A stretch of 64,000 bases of DNA from Collinsella sp. Its GTDB lineage: Bacteria > Actinomycetota > Coriobacteriia > Coriobacteriales > Coriobacteriaceae. Under the pieces are notes generated by a model. The model searched no databases. It was not told the origin of the DNA and worked only from the letters and a program-made list of their open reading frames with translations. Made by a program: the position numbers and the translations under genes. Location: contig JAHYYL010000006.1 in the NCBI GenBank assembly GCA_019424965.1, forward strand, positions 23,213-87,212, written 5' to 3'. Shown piece by piece: positions 22,661-29,538 of the stretch. How positions within the stretch are numbered: position 1 is the stretch's first letter; each line of letters opens with the position of its first letter.

Positions 22661-23770
22661 CTATGCTGGCTTAAGCCCAAAACATGCTCGGAGCGTATTC
22701 AGCAGCGCGTCTTGCTTCTTCCGACGAGCCTCCACGCGGTTTTGGTACCGCTTGCCCATGCGTTGGTATATGCGCCATGCGAGTGCCTCCATCGCCTCCA
22801 TGTCGCAGAGCATCTCGTTATTGACCGTTGCGACCTCGATCCCCATAGCTATAAAGCCCGTATTACGCTTTTCGTCGTGAATGCGCCCACCGCGAGACGA
22901 ATGGCCCAGCTCACCGTTGTATTCCAGGTCAAACCGGGCCGCCTCTTGATACGCATCGCAAACTGCATGAGGCATCCCCGAGATTGCCTGCGCACGGTCA
23001 TCGAACTCGATCTTGTAGTCGGTCTTAAAAGGTCCGCAGGCAAACCCGCCATAGGAAAACGGAAGCGAAAACAGAGCGAGCATGATGCACTCCATGGGTG
23101 AGCGCAGGTTTTCCGAAAGATAGGGACACAGACGCAGCAGCTGTTTGGCCACATTCCCCTTGCATGCCGCAAGGTAATCTGCCAGGCGATCGGGCGTCAG
23201 CGCCGGCTCGACTTCAAAGTAGCCCACGTCTGCTGGCTGGTCCTTGTCCTTTGCAAGTTTATTCGTAACAGGCGAGGTGTAGGGAGGCAGATACTTCCCG
23301 CGGTCGCTCAGTGAAATCTTAGAGCACAGCTCCTGGGCCAGGGCAAACGCCTGGATGCAGCCGACCTCGCGCGCAACGGCAACACAAAGGGCCTCGGGAG
23401 ATAGGCTGTACACCCCCGGTTCCACCTCTAGAATCGAGCCGGCGGGCAACCCGGAACACACGGACCAGCCTACGCCAGGCATGCGGCGGCGCTGCGCCGC
23501 AGATCCCACCAGCAAGCACAGATCTTCTTGCACCTCGCCACTTTTGGCTCCAATTCGCACCAAGTCAGGAAGATAGATATCCTCGATCGAGGGCGACGAC
23601 GTGCGCAGCACACGGCGCTCTTCATCGGGATTAAAGTCCTTCCAGCTGATATAGCCCATCCGCCGGCGCTCGGCGCGCATCATGCGCAGCGCTGAAGCGC
23701 CTGTTAGGATTACGGAAGCCGCTAGCTGTTCGCCTGTCGGCTCGTTGCGCCGCTCAATCTTCACTGCCAC
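22661..23770 (-). CDS. Uncharacterised protein with PD-(D/E)XK/DUF559-like C-terminus
   Basis: The real start is taken as the GTG at 23770, seven bases after AGGGG and 11 bp after the comFC stop; upstream codons overlap comFC in another frame. The 369-residue product starts VAVKIERRNEPTGEQLAASVILTGASALRMMR, which resembles the N-terminal region of AbiEi-like or Coriobacterial regulator proteins. Its C-terminus (residues 290-355) reads FDLEYNGELGH...RIHDEKRNTGFIAMGIEVATVNNEML, the order D-x-E-Y-(D/N)-G-x-x-H...E-K-R seen in DUF559/Vsr-type endonuclease folds, though the usual catalytic D is asparagine (EYNG). A basic tail follows. Function is not known; it is probably co-transcribed with comFC. 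Confidence 0.65.
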   Translation of the reverse strand: MAVKIERRNEPTGEQLAASVILTGASALRMMRAERRRMGYISWKDFNPDEERRVLRTSSPSIEDIYLPDLVRIGAKSGEVQEDLCLLVGSAAQRRRMPGVGWSVCSGLPAGSILEVEPGVYSLSPEALCVAVAREVGCIQAFALAQELCSKISLSDRGKYLPPYTSPVTNKLAKDKDQPADVGYFEVEPALTPDRLADYLAACKGNVAKQLLRLCPYLSENLRSPMECIMLALFSLPFSYGGFACGPFKTDYKIEFDDRAQAISGMPHAVCDAYQEAARFDLEYNGELGHSSRGGRIHDEKRNTGFIAMGIEVATVNNEMLCDMEAMEALAWRIYQRMGKRYQNRVEARRKKQDALLNTLRACFGLKPA

Positions 23771-23780
23771 AAAACCACCC

Positions 23781-24587
23781 CTACCAAACACGTGCGATAG
23801 CAAGGCCATCGACTGCCGCAGCGCCGGCACGCTTGAGCTCCGCCGAGGCTGCTGCCATGGTCGCGCCCGTGGTGATAACGTCATCGATAAGCAGTAGGCG
23901 GCGGCCGTGCACGTCCTCAACCGTCTCGTACATGCCTTGGGCACGCTCGCGACGCTCCTCACGACCGAGTTCGCGCTGGTCGCCATGCCCGTACTTGACG
24001 AGGGCATCGAGCAGAGGAACACCCGACAGCTCGCAAAATGGGCGCGCAATGGCCTCCATATGATCAAAACCGCGCCGCCGAAACGCTGCCGCCGTCGCAG
24101 GCACAAACACCACCGCATCCGCACCGGACAGCACACCTCCTAAGCGATCGGGCGCTACGACCTGGGCATGCAGGGCGGTGTCGTAGAGCAGCTCCGCCAG
24201 ATACGGCGCCAGGCGTCGCTCGCCCGCGTCCTTGTACGCTTTAATGATGCGCGGCAGCGGATGCGCATAGACGGAGCACGCCAGGCAGCGGTCGAGCGCC
24301 TCCGCCATTGCCGAGGACGTGCCCTCGACCGAACACTCAGTGCACAGCAAATCCCCAAACGGGGCACCGCATCGGGTGCAGCTATGACGTGGGTCGATGA
24401 GCGTGAGCGCGGCCAGGCAGTCTTGGCAAATAAGCGCACCGGCGCGCTCGCAGCCGGCGCATCGTGTTGGCGACAATGCCTCGAGTGCCTCGCGTGCCGC
24501 CCGCTCGGCAAACGGCAGCAATTCGTCCGCAAACGGTAGGGCGCCGGCACCCTGCAGACGGCTCAATTTGTTCAGATGGCTCTTCAA
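23781..24587 (-). CDS. comFC: ComF family protein (phosphoribosyltransferase fold)
   Basis: A 268-residue ComFC/GntX-type protein involved in DNA uptake or DNA end processing. Two N-terminal zinc clusters are visible (CAGCERAGALICQDC, then CTRCGAPFGDLLCTEC, about residues 43-83). They are followed by a type I phosphoribosyltransferase domain with the PRPP loop LLIDDVITTGATMAAAS near residue 230. The start is a TTG at 24587 with GGGAGGG seven bases upstream. That ribosome site lies in the right half of a hairpin (24595-24622), so translation may be controlled. It is followed 11 bp later by the DUF559-like gene. There is no comFA in the window. Confidence 0.9.
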   Translation of the reverse strand: MKSHLNKLSRLQGAGALPFADELLPFAERAAREALEALSPTRCAGCERAGALICQDCLAALTLIDPRHSCTRCGAPFGDLLCTECSVEGTSSAMAEALDRCLACSVYAHPLPRIIKAYKDAGERRLAPYLAELLYDTALHAQVVAPDRLGGVLSGADAVVFVPATAAAFRRRGFDHMEAIARPFCELSGVPLLDALVKYGHGDQRELGREERRERAQGMYETVEDVHGRRLLLIDDVITTGATMAAASAELKRAGAAAVDGLAIARVW

Positions 24588-24594
24588 GACACAG

Positions 24595-24622
24595 CCCTCC
24601 CTACGTTCGGTCGCAGGGAGGG
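24595..24622 (-). promoter_or_regulatory. Hairpin enclosing the comFC ribosome binding site
   Basis: CCCTCCCT (minus strand, 24622-24615) is perfectly complementary to AGGGAGGG (24602-24595), which is the comFC ribosome site. The loop is 12 nt and no T run follows, so it is an unlikely terminator and a likely translational block. Confidence 0.6.
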
Positions 24623-24689
24623 TTGTTGATTCAGCGCTATGGTACCCCGACGCGATTGGGGTAAGGCGGGTTAAATCCGCTCGCGGGCG

Positions 24690-26390
24690 TTATTCGCCGG
24701 CGGGCGGTTGTGGTGCAGACGAAGACGGGGTCGAGCCCTCGCCACCATCCTGGCGCGGCTTGCGGGAACGGCGACGACGACGGCGCTTTTGACCCTGGTC
24801 GGCCGAGCCCTCGCCACCGCGATCCTCGCGCGGCTCGCGCTCGTCGCGAGCGGCGCCACGCGAAGCCTTGGCAGCCGCTCCCCCGCCATCTCCGGGACGA
24901 CGGCGCGTGACCTTGACCTCACCATCCGAGACCTGATCGGCAACGGAGGGCACTGAGGGCTTCTGTTGCGTGCCCGAGGAATGGCGACGGCGCGGACGCG
25001 GCGCGCGCTCATCCTCGCCACGTGACTTGCCGCCCTTGTCGGCAGGCGCATCGGAGGCCGAGGGACCCTTGGAAGCGGCACCGGTCTCGCGAGCAGCTGC
25101 GGCGCGGAAGGCATCCTCGCGCTCCTCGCTCGACAGGTGACGGCGGCGACGACGCGTGGGGTTCATACCACCGCCGCGATTCTGCTGCTGGGGCTGCTGA
25201 ACCTCGCGCTCGCGGGAGGCGTTCTTGCCTGCAGCTGCAGCCTCGCCGACATCGCCCGAGCCCGCGCGCTTGCGACGACGACGGCCACCGGCGGCCTCCT
25301 CGGCCTCAGGCGTTGCGGCATTGCCACGGCCCTTTCCGCGGCCACGGCCCTCGCCCTGCCCCTGACCGGCGCGAGCATCGGAATCGGCATCGCGACGACG
25401 GCGCTTGGGCATCGACGTACCGGCCAGACGGTCGGCGCTCGACAGGCCATCGCCCACGTCGACGCCGTTCTCGCGGTCGAGCTCCATGAGCGCCAGGCGC
25501 ATCTCGGGCGACTCGATGCGCTCGAGCACATCGCGCGTCACGCAGTCGGGGCGGCAATTGCAGCCCTGCTCGGCAGCCTTCTTCTTGCAGCCCTCCGAGC
25601 AGGTCATATCGGCCAGGTTGACCTTAAAGACTTTGCCGTTCTCCAGGCGCAGCACCAGCTGCTCACGCGGCGTGTCATATTCCTGAATACGCGCCTTGCC
25701 GAGCGGCGTATCGATGAGCGTCTTCTTTTTGGGCGCGCGGCTCTTAAAGTCCTTGTAGGCCTCGAACTCGTAGCGCAGGCAGCACATCAGGCGGCCGCAC
25801 ACGCCGCTGATCTTGGACGAGTTGAGCGGCAGGTCCTGCTCTTTTGCCATGCGGATCGAGACGGGCTCAAACTGTCCGCCAAAGCGCGTGCAGCAGAGCT
25901 CCTGTCCGCACTGGGCATAGCCGCCCACCAGGCGGGTCTCGTCGCGCACGCCGATCTGGCGCATGTCGACGCGAATGTGCAGCGTCGAGGAAAGGTCCTT
26001 GACGAGCTGACGAAAATCGACGCGCTCCTCGGCCGCAAAATAGAACACGGCCTTCTCGCCGCCAAACAGGTACTCGACGCCCACCGGTTTCATCTCGAGG
26101 TCGAGCTCCTTGACCAGACGGCGGAAGTCGACCATGGCCTCGTCGCCCTGGATGGCCAGATCGTCGGCAAGCTGCAGGTCGATGTCGCTCGCCACGCGCA
26201 GCACGGGCTTGAGCGGCTGACCGATCTCGTCTTGCGGCACCTCGAAGGGATCGGCCGTAACCAAGCCGATCTCGGTTCCGCGCTCGGTGGAGCAAATGGC
26301 ATGATCGGCCTCGAGGATATCCAGGTCCTGCGGGTCAAACCACAGGTCGCGCGAGGCGTAGGTAAACTTAACGGGTACGACTAACGGCAT
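24690..26390 (-). CDS. PSP1-domain protein RicT/YaaT with long basic C-terminal tail
   Basis: Residues 1 to about 318 are a RicT/YaaT protein: VPVKFTYASRDLWFDPQDLDI, the PSP1 core DLEMKPVGVEYLFGGEKAVFYFAAEERVDFRQLVKDL, and conserved cysteines in GQELCCTRFGG, VCGRLMCCLRYE and CSEGC..CNC. In Bacillus, YaaT with RicA/RicF forms an Fe-S complex that controls RNase Y and competence/sporulation phosphorelays. The remaining roughly 245 residues are a low-complexity tail rich in Arg, Gly, Lys and Ala (RGRGKGRGN, RRRRRHLSSEE, KRRRRRRSRK), probably disordered and RNA- or ribosome-binding. Typical YaaT is about 275 residues. The neighbours holB and tmk match the tmk-holB-yaaT order of Gram-positive bacteria. 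The start overlaps the holB end by 10 bp. Confidence 0.9.
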   Translation of the reverse strand: MPLVVPVKFTYASRDLWFDPQDLDILEADHAICSTERGTEIGLVTADPFEVPQDEIGQPLKPVLRVASDIDLQLADDLAIQGDEAMVDFRRLVKELDLEMKPVGVEYLFGGEKAVFYFAAEERVDFRQLVKDLSSTLHIRVDMRQIGVRDETRLVGGYAQCGQELCCTRFGGQFEPVSIRMAKEQDLPLNSSKISGVCGRLMCCLRYEFEAYKDFKSRAPKKKTLIDTPLGKARIQEYDTPREQLVLRLENGKVFKVNLADMTCSEGCKKKAAEQGCNCRPDCVTRDVLERIESPEMRLALMELDRENGVDVGDGLSSADRLAGTSMPKRRRRDADSDARAGQGQGEGRGRGKGRGNAATPEAEEAAGGRRRRKRAGSGDVGEAAAAGKNASREREVQQPQQQNRGGGMNPTRRRRRHLSSEEREDAFRAAAARETGAASKGPSASDAPADKGGKSRGEDERAPRPRRRHSSGTQQKPSVPSVADQVSDGEVKVTRRRPGDGGGAAAKASRGAARDEREPREDRGGEGSADQGQKRRRRRRSRKPRQDGGEGSTPSSSAPQPPAGE

Positions 26391-27508
26391 TTCAGTGCCT
26401 TCCTGATATCGAACAGCATGACCTCGATGGCCAGCTGGGGAGTAACGTTTCTGGCGATGTTGTGCTCGGCGGTTGCGACCGCCTCGAGCGCCTGGGTGGC
26501 ACCCGCAACATTCGTCGCAGCGGCAAGCCGACCGATCGTGTCACGCACGTCTTCGTTCACCACGTCGGCCGCCTCGTCCTGAAGTGTCAGCAGCACGTCG
26601 CGCATGAGCGTCCGCGCGCTCGCCAGCGCTTCCATGATACCCGAACGCTCGCGCGCGTTGAGTTCGCGCTTGTTGCGGTCCTCAAGCTGCTTCAATGCTC
26701 CACGCGACAGGTAGTCGGCATTTTGCTCGAGTACCTTTTCCTGCGTGGACTTGACCTCGGCGAGCGGCGCCTTGACGGCGACGATGAGCGACTTGGCGCG
26801 ACTGAGCACGTCGGCCTCGTCGGCGGCAATGAGTGAGTCGATGGCACGGACCATCTGACGGCGGGCGTCCTGGCGCTCGGCGCTCTTAAGAAACTCGATG
26901 CCGCGTGTGGGGCTTCCCGCCACGGCGACCGCCATGCGGCAACGCGCGGGGTCCTGGCCGGTGGCGCGGCTCACGGCCTGCGCGGCGACGGCGGGCGACA
27001 CCAGCCGAAACGGCACGCACTGGCAGCGGCTCACGATGGTGGGCAGCATCACGTCTGCCGAGGTGCCCAGCAAGATGAACATAACGCCCTCGGGCGGCTC
27101 CTCGAGTGTCTTGAGCAGTGCGTTGGCGGTGTTGGCGCGCAGTTGCTCGGCACGGTCGATGATGTAGACCTTGGCCTTGGCGCGAATGGGTGCCAGCGGC
27201 ACGTCATCGAGCAGCTCGCGGGTCTGGGCAATAAGATAGCCCGTGGCGCTCTCGGGCGTGTAATAGTGCACGTCGGGATGCGTATGCCGAGAGACGCGCA
27301 CGCAACTGTCGCATGCGCCGCAGCCGTCCTGCTCGCACAGGAAGGCTTGGGCGAGCGCCCACGCGGCATCGAGCTTGCCCGCGCCGGGCGCGCCCAAAAA
27401 CAGGTAGGCGTGCGATGCACGGCCGCTGGCGACGGCATTGGTCAAAAAGTCGCGCACGCGCTCTTGGGTGTCGAGCTTGGCCAGCAGGCTTGCCTGAGCG
27501 GGGGCCAT
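26381..27508 (-). CDS. holB: DNA polymerase III subunit delta'
   Basis: Clamp-loader subunit of 375 residues. Visible features: N-terminal KLDTQERVRDFLTNAVASGRASHAYLFLGAPGAGKLDAA (a Walker-A-like loop in which the catalytic K-T/S is K-L, usual for delta'), a zinc module CEQDGCGACDSC (about residues 60-71), VYIIDRAEQLRANTANALLKTLEEPPEGVMFILL and SRCQCVPF. The start at 27508 lies one base after the tmk stop, with AAGGAGG overlapping the end of tmk. It is translationally coupled to tmk and followed by yaaT. Confidence 0.93.
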   Translation of the reverse strand: MAPAQASLLAKLDTQERVRDFLTNAVASGRASHAYLFLGAPGAGKLDAAWALAQAFLCEQDGCGACDSCVRVSRHTHPDVHYYTPESATGYLIAQTRELLDDVPLAPIRAKAKVYIIDRAEQLRANTANALLKTLEEPPEGVMFILLGTSADVMLPTIVSRCQCVPFRLVSPAVAAQAVSRATGQDPARCRMAVAVAGSPTRGIEFLKSAERQDARRQMVRAIDSLIAADEADVLSRAKSLIVAVKAPLAEVKSTQEKVLEQNADYLSRGALKQLEDRNKRELNARERSGIMEALASARTLMRDVLLTLQDEAADVVNEDVRDTIGRLAAATNVAGATQALEAVATAEHNIARNVTPQLAIEVMLFDIRKALKCR

Positions 27509-27509
27509 G

Positions 27510-28193
27510 TTACTCGGCCTCCTTGGCAAGCGCGGCGGCGACAGCATCCTGGGGGATATCGAGACCGTACGCGCGAACCTGCTCGACCGTCTTCTCGAAA
27601 ACTACCTCGACGGTCGTAGTGGCGTCGATGAGCTTTACGCGGTTTGGCTCCTCGGCAGCAATGGCGCAAAACCCCTCGTAGACACGCTCCTGGAATGCCA
27701 TGCCCTTAGCCTCCATGCGATCTGCCGCGCCACGGGCTGCCATGCGTAGCGCCGCCTGCTCGGGCGTGATGTGGTAGACGAGTGTGAGCGCCGGGTGCGT
27801 TCCCGCGACGGCCAGGTTGTTGGCGTCGCGCACCATCTGGCGATCGAGGCCGTCGGCAAACGCCTGGTAGCAGGTCGTGGAATCGTAGAAGCGATCGCAC
27901 AGGACCACCTTGCCGGCAGCGAGGGCGGGGGCTATGACCTCGTGCACCAGCTGGGCACGCGCGGCCTCGTAGAGCAACAGCTCGCAGGTATCGCCCATCG
28001 CCATATTGGCGGGGTCGAGCAGCAGGGCGCGGATCTTTTCGCTGATGGCGGTGCCGCCCGGTTCGCGCAGGCTCACAACCTGGTGGCCAGCGAGGTCGAG
28101 CGCACGGGCAAGCAGACGCGCCTGCGTGGACTTGCCGGCACCGTCGACGCCCTCGAGCGTGATAAAGCTATGTTGAGCAGGCTCAAAAGCCAT
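27510..28193 (-). CDS. tmk: Thymidylate kinase
   Basis: Phosphorylates dTMP to dTDP for DNA synthesis. The 227-residue protein has the P-loop GVDGAGKSTQ (residues 15-24), the DR(F/Y) motif CDRFYDST that holds the nucleobase, LREPGGT with the dTMP phosphate contact, and a lid region TLVYHITPEQAALRMAARGAADRME. The arginine-poor P-loop with lid residues R-M-A-A-R-G-A-A-D-R fits type II kinases. GGAAGGGG precedes the ATG. It is the first gene of a tmk-holB-yaaT operon. Confidence 0.94.
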   Translation of the reverse strand: MAFEPAQHSFITLEGVDGAGKSTQARLLARALDLAGHQVVSLREPGGTAISEKIRALLLDPANMAMGDTCELLLYEAARAQLVHEVIAPALAAGKVVLCDRFYDSTTCYQAFADGLDRQMVRDANNLAVAGTHPALTLVYHITPEQAALRMAARGAADRMEAKGMAFQERVYEGFCAIAAEEPNRVKLIDATTTVEVVFEKTVEQVRAYGLDIPQDAVAAALAKEAE

Positions 28194-28297
28194 GGGCGCA
28201 GCCCCTTCCTACAAGGCGCGTAAATGCAGATATATCAACTAAGCCATGATACCCCAGTGCTCGGCGCGTCCCCAATGGCTAAAGGCGCCTTTCCAAA

Positions 28298-28362
28298 GTT
28301 GCGGTGAAATAGGGACTGATTGAAGCTCTAAGACCGCCAAACAGTCCCTATTTCACCGCAAC
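28298..28362. repeat. Perfect 21-bp inverted repeat between tmk and the zinc-ribbon gene
   Basis: Arms at 28298-28318 and 28342-28362 (core GCGGTGAAATAGGGACTG) are exact reverse complements with a 23-nt spacer. The preceding GCGTCCCCAATGGCT at 28266-28280 resembles the REP-like units at 29442 and 53839. Confidence 0.85.
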
Positions 28363-28432
28363 GTATGATGGGGAATTTTGGATGCTGGGTATAATCGTCG
28401 TATTGCATTGAAATGTGGCGAAAGGAGTGGCA

Positions 28433-29416
28433 ATGTCTCGGTATTGCGCCTCGTGCGGCAAGCGTCTTGCAGATGATGCCAAGTTCTGCACCTCGTGCGG
28501 TGCACCCGTTGAGCAAACAGCCGCGAGCGATAGCCAGCCCGCTTTTGAGCAGACCGGCTCCCTTGATGCGCCGCAAGCCAAGGCGGACGACCCCCTCGCC
28601 TATAGCCCCGACCCCGCCGCAAGGGCCGAGGCCGTCGAGACCACGCAGCGCATACCCGTCGCGAGCGGCTCGCCCCAACAGCAGCCGGCTCCCGCATACG
28701 CGCCCGCTTCGCCACAGACCCCCGCTCCCAAAAAGAGCGGCACCGGGCCGCTTATCGCCGTTATCGTTGTGCTGGTGGCGATCATCATCGCCCTGGTCAT
28801 CTTCTTTGCGATCAGACCGTTCGACAACGCCGCCACGCAGACGACTGCCGAGGTAGCTAAGCTGCACCATGACGTCGACGACGATGACCTAAAGCCTCTC
28901 GGCAATCCCAACAGCCTGTACGACGATGATGACGATGACGACGAGGATGGCGGCGAAGCAACGCTCTCCGAGCAGAACCTCTACCGTCGCCTGAGCGAAT
29001 ACTACGACCTGCTCGAAGATCTCGACAGCCAGGTCCGTGGCTGCGCGCAGAACTTCAACGGCAACTATCTGGAAGAGGATCGAACCACCCGTCAAAATCT
29101 CGCCGACGTCGCCGAGCGCACGGAGGACACCATCGAGCAGTATTACGATATTGTCGAGGACCTGGACGTCCCCATGAGCTCCAAGAACTACAGCTCTTGG
29201 AAAGACATCGTTGCCCTGTATGACGACCTGGACAACCGCATCGATGCGATCTGCGATGCCTGGGAGATCAGCCTAAAGTACGCAAAGCCCGCGGACCATA
29301 AGGACGAAATCGTGGCGCCGCTGGCAGGCGACAACGAGCCGGGAACCAACAGCAACAAGTACCGTCAGGACTTTGAGGACCGCTATCCCGGCGCCAAGCC
29401 CGTCGAGGTGAACTAG
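28433..29416 (+). CDS. Zinc-ribbon membrane protein of unknown function
   Basis: A 327-residue protein starting with a zinc ribbon (C5-x2-C8...C19-x2-C22 in MSRYCASCGKRLADDAKFCTSCG). A Pro/Ala/Gln-rich linker follows, then one transmembrane helix (about residues 103-126, GPLIAVIVVLVAIIIALVIFFAI), a run of aspartates (YDDDDDDDEDGGE, about 162-174) and a helical extracellular domain (LYRRLSEYYDLLEDLDSQVRG onward). Such zinc-ribbon/TM proteins are common in Actinobacteria and have no fixed function. The ATG at 28433 follows AAAGGAG. A TATAAT at 28390-28395 is the likely -10. Confidence 0.8.
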   Translation: MSRYCASCGKRLADDAKFCTSCGAPVEQTAASDSQPAFEQTGSLDAPQAKADDPLAYSPDPAARAEAVETTQRIPVASGSPQQQPAPAYAPASPQTPAPKKSGTGPLIAVIVVLVAIIIALVIFFAIRPFDNAATQTTAEVAKLHHDVDDDDLKPLGNPNSLYDDDDDDDEDGGEATLSEQNLYRRLSEYYDLLEDLDSQVRGCAQNFNGNYLEEDRTTRQNLADVAERTEDTIEQYYDIVEDLDVPMSSKNYSSWKDIVALYDDLDNRIDAICDAWEISLKYAKPADHKDEIVAPLAGDNEPGTNSNKYRQDFEDRYPGAKPVEVN

Positions 29417-29422
29417 TCGCAT

Positions 29423-29468
29423 GCGACGTTCTTAAACGACTAGTCATTAAAGAACGTCCCCAATGACT
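29423..29468. repeat. REP-like inverted pair
   Basis: A 27-bp unit AGTCATT-(AAAGAACGTCCCC)-AATGACT lies at 29442-29468, with 7-bp complementary ends. Directly to its left is an inverted partial copy (GACGTTCTTAAACGACT, about 29426-29442), giving a REPIN-like head-to-head pair. Two more units lie at 53839-53906. Confidence 0.65.
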
Positions 29469-29477
29469 AAGACAAAA

Positions 29478-29512
29478 ACGAGCGATGATCATAGACCCTC
29501 GCTCGTTTTTTG
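29478..29512. terminator. Bidirectional terminator between the zinc-ribbon gene and topA
   Basis: ACGAGCGA/TCGCTCGT stem with a 13-nt loop, TTTTTTG on the plus side and AAAAA (T run on minus) on the other. It serves both convergent genes. Confidence 0.88.
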
Positions 29513-29538
29513 TTTTGGGCAATGTTTCGGCTGCGCCG

